Positions 56,125-64,000 of a stretch of DNA of 64,000 bases are shown in pieces (positions within the stretch are counted from its first letter, which is position 1; every line of letters begins with the position of its first letter). Below the pieces are notes generated by a model, which was not told where the DNA came from, searched no databases, and saw only the letters and a program-made list of their open reading frames with translations. The stretch is taken from NCBI RefSeq assembly GCF_041146395.1, contig NC_090989.1:243712843-243776842 (forward strand), read 5' to 3'. The stretch is from Eulemur rufifrons (lineage: Eukaryota > Chordata > Mammalia > Primates > Lemuridae). The translations under genes were made by a program, and so were the position numbers.

Positions 56125-56441
56125 TGAGTCTGTTCCAGCTGCTATAATGAAGTACCATGAACTGGGTAACTTACACATAACAGAAATTTATTTCTCACAG
56201 TTCTGGACCTGGAAAGTCCAAGATTAAGGAGCATGCAGATTTGGTGCCTGGCTTGGTCCTCATACATGGCATCTTTTTGCTGCATCTGCCCATAGTGAAA
56301 AAGGCAAACAAGCCCCCTTGGTCTCTACAAGGGTACAAATCTCATTCATCCCCGAAAGACCCCATTTTTTAATACTCTTTTGTTGAGTATTAGGTTTCAA
56401 CATATGAATTTTGGGGAGACACAGTCATTCAGACCATAGCA
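56125..56441 (-). mobile_element. MaLR (MLT1A/B-like) solo LTR, internally shortened
   Basis: 'ccagctgctataatgaagta', 'gaactgggtaacttacacat', 'tttctcacagttctggacct' and 'gtttcaacatatgaattttg' mark it, ending 'cagaccatagca'. At about 317 bases it is shorter than its relatives. Near-duplicate TGGATA/TGGACA flank it. Confidence 0.82.
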
Positions 56442-56443
56442 AA

Positions 56444-56925
56444 ATGGACATAGTAGTTATTTATAGAGATTATTATAAACCCTCCAGATATATTTTTGGG
56501 TAAAACTTTGAGAGTATCAGACATTGCTGATTTTTCTTTTTCTTTTTTTTTTGCTCTGACAGTTAGAATCCTAGAAATGAAAATACACAGTCAAGGAGTG
56601 TACATATTATAAAATTTAATATTATTAGTGTTATTTTTGAAAATATAAAAATGTACATTCATCAATAATAAGAGAGTGCCATTTTCTCTAGATTTTCATT
56701 AGCACCTAATGTTATCAAACTTTTACTTTGTCATGTAATAGGCAAAAATGGTCATTGTTTTAATTTTCACTTATCTGTTTACTATTGAGGTGGTATAGTT
56801 TCATTTTTATTGATCATTTGCATTCCCTCTTGTGATTTGCCTGCTCCCATCTTTTACTCCCTTTAGATTATCTTTTTCTTATTGACTTTAAAGAACTCTT
56901 TGTGTTCTTTAGTGTGTTCTTAGTA
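56444..56925 (-). mobile_element. L1M 3' region, second part of a split copy
   Basis: 'atggacatagtagttattta', 'caataataagagagtgccat', 'cattccctcttgtgatttgc' and 'tttttcttattgactttaaa' continue the reversed L1M order where the left part stopped. Confidence 0.7.
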
Positions 56926-56944
56926 ATAATAAACAATGGGTGAT

Positions 56945-57177
56945 TACTATTTAAACTTACCATGACTCTAAGTACTCTATAAGTATTAACGCATTTAATT
57001 AATTGTCATAACACACTTATGAGGTAGGTACAATTTTATAGGTCAGGAAACAAAGGCAGAGAATGGTTAAATAATGTGCTCAAGGTCGCATGGCTAGCAA
57101 GTGGCCGAGCTGGCATTCAAACTGAGGCCATTGGAATATGAACTCATGTCCTAACCCCTGTACTATGTGCTGCTTAG
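56945..57177 (-). repeat. MIR SINE, nearly full length
   Basis: 'gcatttaattaattgtcata', 'acacacttatgaggtaggta', 'ataatgtgctcaaggtcgca' and 'gctagcaagtggccgagctg' lead to the MIR 5' end 'taacccctgtactatgtgct'. Among the best MIR copies here. Confidence 0.92.
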
Positions 57178-58064
57178 CTGTAAGGGAAGATCAGCGTGTG
57201 TGCTAAGCACAAAGGGCTATACCATTGCTGGGTGCATAGGAGCTTGTGGCAGGAATTGTTGAAAGCATACTGGAAGATAAATATTATGTCTACAGACTGG
57301 TAGGAATGATAATACTCTTTAAGAAAAAACAAAAAGTATACCATTTCAAAGTGGATTCTTGAAGATGTAGATTTTTGTTGAAAGTGAATGGTGGGGGCCA
57401 CTGAGACAGCTGATGAGGCAGAAACTGAACAATGCGAGCGAAGGAGCAGAGGGGCAATTCTTAGTCACTGTGGGCATCGGAGGTCATAAATTCTTTAATG
57501 AATGGAGACTAAAAAAGTAATGCCAGGACTACCTTTCTGGTTATTTGTAGTTTGTTTAAGTAAATTGTATGTAGTTTTCATTCCTTTAGCTACTCTTAAT
57601 TAATCCCTTTGTGGTCTTTATAAAGTTCTCAGTTAAAGAAAATTATTATAACATCCTGCTCCCTCTTCCTCCAAGGATTGTTACAGAACAGATAGATTTA
57701 TAACTGTTATATTTATTTTCACAAATTCAGATGTTCCAGAAATACAATTTATACTTTTTTCAATATCTCTGTTTAGCTTCATTTTTAGAGCCCTGATACT
57801 GCCTGATTGCAAAAATAAAAAATATCTTAGTCAATTCAAGTAAACTTAAGCATCTGTTTTAAGCTTATTTAATTCAGGATTTTCCTCTCTAACTTATTAT
57901 TTTCTTTTTACAAGAATTTGTCTAAGTTCTAGAGGCTTTGGAGCATGGGAGTTGGGAAGGGCATCTGGCTCAGGGCCATTTTTCTTCTAAGTGACTACCC
58001 ATAGACAATACAATCCTGTCTGGTCCTTGTACATGACCACACCTCCTTACTGGAATCTGAGGGG
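57178..58064. other. Unannotated stretch
   Basis: No recognised repeat. The segment at about 57500-57720 is unique-looking. The 75-codon minus frame lacks a domain. Confidence 0.4.
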
Positions 58065-58069
58065 GCATC
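58065..58069. repeat. LTR target-site duplication, left copy
   Basis: GCATC directly precedes the LTR's 5' TG and is repeated at 58537-58541. Confidence 0.8.
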
Positions 58070-58536
58070 TGTTATGAATTGAATTGTGTTCCCCAAAAAG
58101 ATACATTGAGATCTATCAATGATATATTGACAATATATATTGAAGGTACCCTCCCACCCCATAGTTCAGACTGTGACCTTATTTGGAAATAAGGTCATTG
58201 CAGATGCAGTTAGATAAGGTCATAATTGAATATGACTAATGTTTTCTTATAAGAAGACAATGTGAAGATATGAAAGGAGAAGGCCATGTGCTGATAGAGG
58301 CAGGGATTAGAGTTATGCATCTGTAAGCCAAGGTGTGCCCAGGATTGCCAGTGACACCAGAAGCCAAGAGAAAGGCATGGAACAGATTCTGCCCCAGAGT
58401 CTTTGAGAGAGCATGACCCTGTTGACATCTTGATTTTTGACTTCTACCCTCCAAAACTGTGAAAAAATAAATTTCTATTGTGTTAAGCCATGAACATTGT
58501 GGTACGTTGCTATAGCAGCCTTAGGAAACTAACACA
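58070..58536 (+). mobile_element. MaLR (MLT1B-like) solo LTR, complete
   Basis: Starts 'tgttatgaattgaattgtgt', continues 'ctgtgaccttatttggaaat', 'gtcattgcagatgcagttag' and 'accctgttgacatcttgatt', has 'aataaatttctattgtgtta' near its 3' end and finishes 'ggaaactaacaca'. 467 bases with TG...CA ends and an exact 5-base target duplication. Two minus frames of 72 codons and part of a 96-codon plus frame are LTR-derived. Confidence 0.95.
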
Positions 58537-58541
58537 GCATC
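58537..58541. repeat. LTR target-site duplication, right copy
   Basis: GCATC, identical to 58065-58069. Confidence 0.8.
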
Positions 58542-59719
58542 CAAACTCATGCTATTTCTGGGGTGTCTTCTTAGCCTGCTGTTCCACTTACATTTACAGC
58601 CCCATGCACTCCACTCTGGGTCACTTGGGAAAATGTTTGTCTGCCTCCAGTGTCCTGCCAAACTTTCCATCTGCCAGGGCAGTTCAAAAAACTTCTGCTT
58701 TACTCAGGGGCCAGGACAGCTTGAATATGCTCTGCAGTGTTTGCCAACTTCTAGGACAACAAGACAGGAAACCAGGCTGAGGTACTCTCTTTTCATGGAT
58801 CTTGAAACCCTCCTGGGGGTTCTATAATTCTCTTATGTCTTGCAGTTCCTCTAGGGCTGTGAACACAGAACAGAATCTCCTGCACAAGATAGCAGTATGT
58901 CCTCTTACTGTTCTTTTTTTCTAAGCCTTTCCCATCCCTTGGCACAACTCTCACATCCCTATTCTCTCAAACTCATGAGATTTTTTGTGGGATTTTTATC
59001 TAGTTTGGGTAAACAGAAAACAACTGCCTCCATGACCTGTATATACATATTTATCCCTGAATATTCTATCTGGCATCTGGCAGGTATAAAAGTGTAGAAT
59101 TTGCTATCTTTGTTCTTAGATTCTTCTATGACATTGTCGTCTCTGGGCAGTGTGGACTCTGATCTTGTCATTTGAATGGGAGTCACTACTAAAAGGAACA
59201 GTGCAAGAAAAACTCATCTACTAATATTTTATGATACAATTCTGACTCAAGTAGCTAGGGTAGATGTATAAGTCTTAGCTGAAAATTGAGGTCAAATTCT
59301 AAAACTTGGAATGGATGCAAGTACACAAACTGGATCTTTCACAGAATGCTACCTTTTAAGGATTATAATACTAAGGGTCATATGTAACAGGTTGAAAGGG
59401 AGGAGTATAGGCCAGACACTCTGACTACAATATGATGCCTAAATATGAGTCTGCACACCATATTGGCTAATGTTTTCATAAATCTTATTTCCTTGTCAGC
59501 AAATACAAAAGTTTCTTCCTACTATTTTTGAGGGCTTTTGTACATTTTATATGTCATCCTGAGATCTTTTTGCTGTGACTTGCCTATTCCTAATCATATT
59601 TTATCTGCATATGATTGGAAAATCACATAGGAGCTGATATTAATAATAAAGTAATCTTAAGAGAGTGATACTTGCTGAATAGAGCTGATCTTGATGACGT
59701 AAAACTGAGTATTTTAATA
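58542..59719. other. Unannotated stretch
   Basis: About 1.2 kb. The first 400 bases are GC-richer, with two overlapping plus frames (96 and 92 codons) in different phases. Neither has a domain or a clear splice context. No repeat recognised. Confidence 0.4.
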
Positions 59720-59900
59720 ATAGAACAATGACGACATGCCTGCCGTATCCTCAGCACAGAAGAGTGGTGTGGAGAGAGGATAGGAGAGAAGTATAAGTAT
59801 CCACACGGAGCTTGCCATGTAGTTGAGGTAACAAGATACACACATCCCAAAGAACATGGGAGAGATAGGAGGAAAAGCAAGTGAGAATGATATTGTAACA
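59720..59900 (-). repeat. Possible L2 3' end fragment
   Basis: 'cacacggagcttgccatgta', 'gttgaggtaacaagatacac' resemble reversed L2 'ctcaaggagcttacaatcta ... gttggggagataagacac'. The 92- and 109-codon minus frames here are not credited. Confidence 0.45.
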
Positions 59901-60334
59901 ATTAAATGAAGATTCCACTTCTGGAAGGAGGAAGTGGTCAGTTATTGCCAAAGTAAGAAAACAGTAATAAAACTTATCTTCAGGTTTTGTAACAAGCAGG
60001 TTGTCGGCAATGTTGACAGAAAGAGATTCAGCAGAGAAGGAGCTGAAGCCAGATTGCAGAGGGTTGAGGGAAGGAAGCACAGGGAGTAGGAAGGTTGCTT
60101 ATAAAAGGGCAGAGAAAACTAGGGAAATAGCCAGACTATGACATGTTTCTGTGTTAGTTTTTATACATGGGAGGAATTTGGACCAGTCTGAATGCTGAAA
60201 GGCAGGTGGAGACAAAAAGGGAAAGGTTGAAAATATTTGAGAGATGAATATTAGGGAACTGAGTTCTAGTTTCTTGGTTTAGTAAAAATTGAACAGAACA
60301 GGATTTATTTTTGTTAAAACAAGATTTGGTTACC
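59901..60334. other. Unannotated purine-rich stretch
   Basis: Nothing recognised. Confidence 0.4.
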
Positions 60335-60425
60335 TTAAGCTATTATTTTTTGTTATTTTTAGTTTAAAAACTGAAACACAATTTACTAAGTTAAGCTATT
60401 ACTTTTTTGTTATTTTTAGTTTTTT
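60335..60425. repeat. Local tandem duplication, 56-base period
   Basis: 'ttaagctatta.ttttttgt' at 60335 recurs at 60391, followed in both cases by 'tatttttagttt'. The second copy is partial (about 32 bases). Confidence 0.8.
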
Positions 60426-61000
60426 AAAAAGATAATTTACATTGAATCAAAAGAAGTAAAATGCATTAAAATGCATAAATATGTAACTTCACCTTGCTTT
60501 TTGAAGTGTCCAATTAAGAATAATTTAATCTAAAATGAATCCAATTAGAAGTAAAAATGTTTAAATTAAAAGGAAATACTTTGAAAGTATATTGTCTTAT
60601 GAAAGTAAACACTATATTTAAAATATGCATCCTTGCACTTGACATATTTATTCATTTTCTTCAAAATGTAAATGCTTTAACCAATGTTGCAAATGTAGAG
60701 AAATAAATTAACTTTACATCAAAGAGCAAACATCTCACAAATGGCAACAAGAGAGCAGTTGTATTTAAGATGTCTGATATTGCTTTATGTCTATATTAAT
60801 AATAAAATATTTTTATGCACTATTTTTCCTCATGGAAAACTCTGCTGTCCTTATTCATATACAAATAAAGCTGAAGGGGGATCTGGATGTCTGTGCACCT
60901 CCCAGAAGCTTTCTCTGGAACTGATTTGATGAGAAGATTTACACTTTCTAACCATCCTTTTATACAGATACGCTCTTTGCTGTTTTTACCTTTGGAGTCC
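60426..61000. other. Unannotated AT-rich stretch
   Basis: No recognised repeat. Many TAAT and ATGCAT-type words, as expected at this composition. Confidence 0.4.
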
Positions 61001-61222
61001 TGGGTATTTTGCTGGTTTTGATAGAGTAGATCAGACACACATGTTTGCTCCAGAGAGTTTGAACATACATTATTGATTCTATCGTTTGAAAGTAAAAATG
61101 CTTTCAGAAGAAACTTGGAAAACAAGTCTAAATCAATTGAATTTAAAGACCAGTAGAAATCCCTAGATATGGTTTCCATAGCAACAATTTGAATGCTATT
61201 TCTTTGCACTCAACAGGTAATT
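61001..61222. other. Non-repeat block under the longest open frame
   Basis: The window's longest open frame (129 codons, minus, 60820-61209) begins here. It has no recognisable domain, a composition expected of noncoding DNA, and is within the length chance allows in 64 kb. I do not call it a gene. The X-box-like site at 61172-61185 sits near its start. Confidence 0.3.
61172..61185. promoter_or_regulatory. RFX X-box-like palindrome
   Basis: GTTTCCATAGCAAC matches the RFX consensus GTNRCCNNRGYAAC at all but one informative position. Two half-sites with a 2-base spacer. Confidence 0.35.
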
Positions 61223-61224
61223 AA

Positions 61225-61830
61225 TTGCTTCATTTATTCAATGAAAAATTTTAGAACCTACTATGTGCTAGGTAGCTGAGAAGCAAAAAGAATAAAGCCA
61301 AACTATATCCTGCTGCCAGTAGAGACCTCACAGTCTACTCAGGGTGCCAGGCAAGTAAAGAGTTTTAAAAATAATGTGATATGTGCCAGAATGAAGGTGG
61401 GAAAAATGTACTTTGAAAGCACAGAAAGAAGCTAAATTTGTCTGTTGGGACTGAAGACAGACAGGAGAGACTCACCTGTTAAAACAGCTAAGAAAAGACA
61501 TTTGAGTTTTATCGTCAAAAATGGGAAGTGTGTAGAATGGATTGAGGGTTTGGGAAGGTGCGAGGATGGACTGAGTGGTTGGCAGGAAGGAAGTATATCC
61601 TGTTCAGGGGAAATAGCCTGGATAAAGGCAAGCAACTGTTAGGACATTGTGGTTTTGAAGTGCTCCTTGTGGTTTTCTCTCCAGGATGGCAGAAACAGGA
61701 TGTATTGAGGGAGTGGCAAGTTATTATGCTGACAGAGTAGGCAGAGATAATGATTAAACATTTCTATGACATCATAAAGAGTTTGAACTTCATACTGTTA
61801 GTGGGGAATGTTGAATGACCGATGATTTAA
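61225..61830 (-). repeat. L2 LINE copy, antisense, with 3' end
   Basis: 'tcatttattcaatgaaaaat', 'aacctactatgtgctaggta' and 'tagagacctcacagtctact' give the reversed terminus. 'gaaatagcctggataaaggc' and 'agtttgaacttcatactgtt' extend into the body. Several 60-67 codon frames lie within it. Confidence 0.75.
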
Positions 61831-61979
61831 ATCAGGCATAAACAGAACAACAGGAAAATCAGAGCAACGGATCACAGGACTTGCATGACATAAGGAGATC
61901 ATTGTTTTTATTGCTCTGCCTTCAAGAAAAGCAACTGTCAAACAAGGCATTGCAGGTGACTGTCTCTTTTTTGTAAATG

Positions 61980-62320
61980 AGTCTGGAGGATGCCCCTTTG
62001 TAACCTATTGTTGCATTTAATAGTCTTTACAGCATGACTTAATTCCACAGACTAAATCTCACAGTTTGTAATTAAATACTATCCCTCTTGTTTTATTCTC
62101 TTAGAGATGAAGACCTCCTTTTAGCAGCTTTTAATTCACTTGTAGGCAATTTTAAAGTTATGTTTTGAACTTTCCACTTTTAGACTAAATAATCCTATGT
62201 TATTTATTTTTTCTCATAACTTCTGTGTTACAAGCATTTAAACCATTTCAGTTGCTATTTTCTGGATCTTTTCCAGTTTCTTAATATCTTCTTTATAAGT
62301 GGTAAAATAAAAAGGCAACA
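61980..62320 (+). repeat. CR1/L3 LINE fragment
   Basis: 'ctttccacttttagactaaa' and 'taatcctatgttatttattt', then 'ctggatcttttccagtttct' and 'taatatcttctttataagtg', keep the L3 order: 'ctccaggctaaacatcccc', 'cctctggacacgctccag', 'tgtccttcttaaaatgtgg'. Confidence 0.65.
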
Positions 62321-62845
62321 TGATATTTTAAAAAGATTCTGAGTGATGTTAGACTTGGTATAAAGGATTATACTCGGCCATTTCTCATCATACTTTTATT
62401 ATGATATGCCTAGTACCAAGGCTGCCCTGCGCTGGTATAAGATATTTTTTTTTTTTATGTTTTGATATCCTTTTCCCTTTTCTATTAATGCAGTTAAAAA
62501 TATTTTAAAAGCAATTTTATTAAGTTATTTCTTATTGTTGGGTGATCTCTTTAGAACTCTTTAAATTATCTTCTTTTCTCAAGCAACAAGGTATAAAGGA
62601 AAGAGGACAGGATGGATGACCTGTATTCAAACCATATCTTTGTAAGATAGGTTGGAAGAGAACAAGTTAGGTTAGAGAAGTCCCAGAATAATTATGGGAC
62701 ATTATCGAAAGTGTCCTAATTTGAGTGCTAACTTGCATGGTCACCTTGGGCTCTGTCAATTACTTGTTTGTACTTTTCTGACACTCAGCTTTCTCCTTGG
62801 TAAAAGAGGACAACAGTATCTAACTAATACAATTGTTGAAAGATG
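62321..62845. other. Unannotated stretch
   Basis: No recognised element. T10 at about 62447-62456. Confidence 0.4.
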
Positions 62846-62896
<51 letters not shown>

Positions 62897-62929
62897 CCCC
62901 CCACCCACCCACTTACCCACCCACCCACT
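62846..62929. repeat. Compound (TA)n(CA)n(CCCA)n microsatellite
   Basis: TA repeat 62846-62869, CA repeat 62869-62896, a C7 run, then CCCA/CCAC units to 62929. Frames of 94, 69 and 73 codons cross it and are artefacts. Confidence 0.97.
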
Positions 62930-63234
62930 TTGGTTGCCTCCCATTGCCTCTCTGTTGATTCCCAATGTTCTCTTTTAGATGATTGATCCAAAGGTGAATA
63001 TCTACTCACCATTTTTGATCTTCTCTGTGAAAGAGAAATGAGCAAGCTGCTTCTAGTCCACCACCTTCGATAACCCCTATATTTTTGAATATGTAAAATT
63101 ATTTTAATTGATTTATTTAAATAATTTAAATATATAAAATAATTTTGGGTGTGGTAACCTGTAGACTAAACTATTTTTAGTTCCATTTTAATATGAAGTG
63201 TGTCAATGAGAAAAGGCCCTCATTTTGGGTCAGA
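62930..63234. other. Unannotated AT-rich stretch
   Basis: Nothing recognised. Confidence 0.4.
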
Positions 63235-63365
63235 TTTAGGCCTGAATTCTGTCATTTGCTATCATGTGATCTTAAGCAAGTTAAGAATTTTCTCGAGTCT
63301 CAGTTTTTCCTCATCTATGAATGAAGTTAATACTTGTTGGGTTGTTGGGATATAAGGTAATATAC
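63235..63365 (+). repeat. MIR SINE fragment
   Basis: 'atgtgatcttaagcaagtta', 'agaattttctcgagtctcag' and 'tttttcctcatctatgaatg' follow the MIR centre. Confidence 0.8.
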
Positions 63366-63876
63366 AGAATGTATCAAAAACTTATTTTAATTAATTGGAA
63401 ATGATGTTGTTAATGCATATATATTTTAAGATGGGATAAATATCTGTTAATAAGCAAATATGATTAACCTAAATTTTCATTCCATATGTATTGATAAGAA
63501 AATTCCTGTTTTATTTTGTTTTATTTTTGATGGAGATGTTGATTTTATTAAATTGTAAACACAAAAATATGTGTATTTTTCCTGTTAATGAAGAATAATG
63601 AGTGGACTTTTCCCATTCTTGTTTAAAATCTGACAATTTTCCCTTAATCAATAAACTCCTGAAGAATATCTTTATGCTCTAGCCCCAGAGCCTTTGTACT
63701 TTCTGGTCCCTCTAACTGGGATGTTCTTCCAAAGATAGTGACTTGCTCCTTCCCTTCTATCACATTTCAGCTTTCGCAGTTAACCTCTCACTTCCCTGAA
63801 CACCTAAAAAGTATCCATGTATATATCTCTCTATCGCTTTACCCTGTGTTTTCCCTTTACCTTCCTAACAGAGTAG
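63366..63876. other. Unannotated stretch, possible L2 scrap
   Basis: 'cagagcctttgtactttctg' with 'tctaactgggatgttcttcc' (about 63687-63731) resembles the L2 'gcctttgcacatgctgttcc ... gcctggaatgccctt' region, and 'agttaacctctcacttccct' may continue it. Not firm. Confidence 0.35.
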
Positions 63877-64000
63877 GTATGAAATGTTCTCACCACACAC
63901 ATACACAAACAGACAGACAGACACACACACAATGGCAACTATGGGAGGTGATGGATATATTCTTTAGCTTGATTGTGGTAATGTATATCACATGTTGTAT
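63877..64000 (+). mobile_element. L1M 3' UTR, cut by the window end
   Basis: 'gaaatgttctcaccacacac' and 'tatgggaggtgatggatata' are followed by 'ttctttagcttgattgtggt', as in L1MB-age 3' UTRs. An expanded CA/CAGA repeat (63892-63930) interrupts it. Confidence 0.8.

Noticed and set aside
58490..58827. Two overlapping plus frames of 96 and 92 codons in a GC-richer patch
   Set aside because: Different phases over the same DNA, partly in the LTR, with no domain and no exon boundaries that fit.
60820..61209. 129-codon minus-strand open frame as a gene
   Set aside because: No domain, no splice or promoter support, and a frame of this length is expected by chance in 64 kb of AT-rich DNA.
62694..63045. 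Frames of 94, 69 and 73 codons
   Set aside because: All run through the compound TA/CA/CCCA microsatellite.
63900..63935. CA/CAGA repeat at the window end as a free-standing microsatellite
   Set aside because: The flanks match an L1M 3' UTR on both sides, so it is an expansion within that element.

Overview
This 64 kb window is vertebrate nuclear DNA, and I find no supportable protein-coding or RNA gene in it. The source is almost certainly a strepsirrhine primate, most likely a Malagasy lemur. A full dimeric Alu at 53421-53761 carries the lemur-type middle region and right-arm variants. Two young L1 copies (26626-27084 and 39704-40338) carry the C-rich 3' UTR that I know from lemur L1s. The assignment rests on remembered repeat sequence, not on a database search. 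Composition is AT-rich by eye. Every open frame of 60-130 codons looks like chance, or lies in an Alu, L1, LTR or microsatellite.

What the window holds is a layered record of dead mobile elements. The oldest layer is about 30 MIR pieces, about a dozen L2 pieces, CR1/L3 pieces (47940-48900, 61980-62320) and a decayed pogo/Tigger-type transposase relic (54530-54960, minus strand). The next layer is ERVL/MaLR solo LTRs, with clusters at 20.4-23.4 kb and 31.7-33.5 kb and singles at 2.6, 28.2, 49.9, 51.4, 56.1 and 58.1 kb. It also includes MER5A-type hAT elements (10.3 and 28.6 kb) and L1M fragments. The youngest layer is one full Alu, one Alu left-monomer relic and two lineage-specific L1 insertions. 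Several nestings are legible: an L1 tail inside an older repeat (24.0 kb), an MLT1-type LTR splitting an L2 (31.8 kb), and an LTR splitting an L1M (56.1 kb).

Between the repeats lie 0.3-1.6 kb blocks with no recognisable repeat and dense transcription-factor-like motifs: about 8.4-8.7, 16.1-17.7, 30.9-31.6, 33.6-34.0, 35.6-36.3, 38.3-38.7, 44.2-44.8 and 45.5-46.0 kb. By inference these are candidate conserved non-coding elements. With the scarcity of Alu and the abundance of MIR, they suggest either a regulatory gene desert or a very long intron. Most LTR and L1 copies lie on the minus strand (13 of 18 by my count), which would weakly fit an intron of a plus-strand gene. No host gene can be named from the sequence.

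I did not find a convincing new biological system. The most worthwhile leads are the non-repeat blocks, the stacked nuclear-receptor half-sites at 8633-8652, the transposase relic, and two old repeats I could recognise but not name (23660-24425 and 32580-32735).
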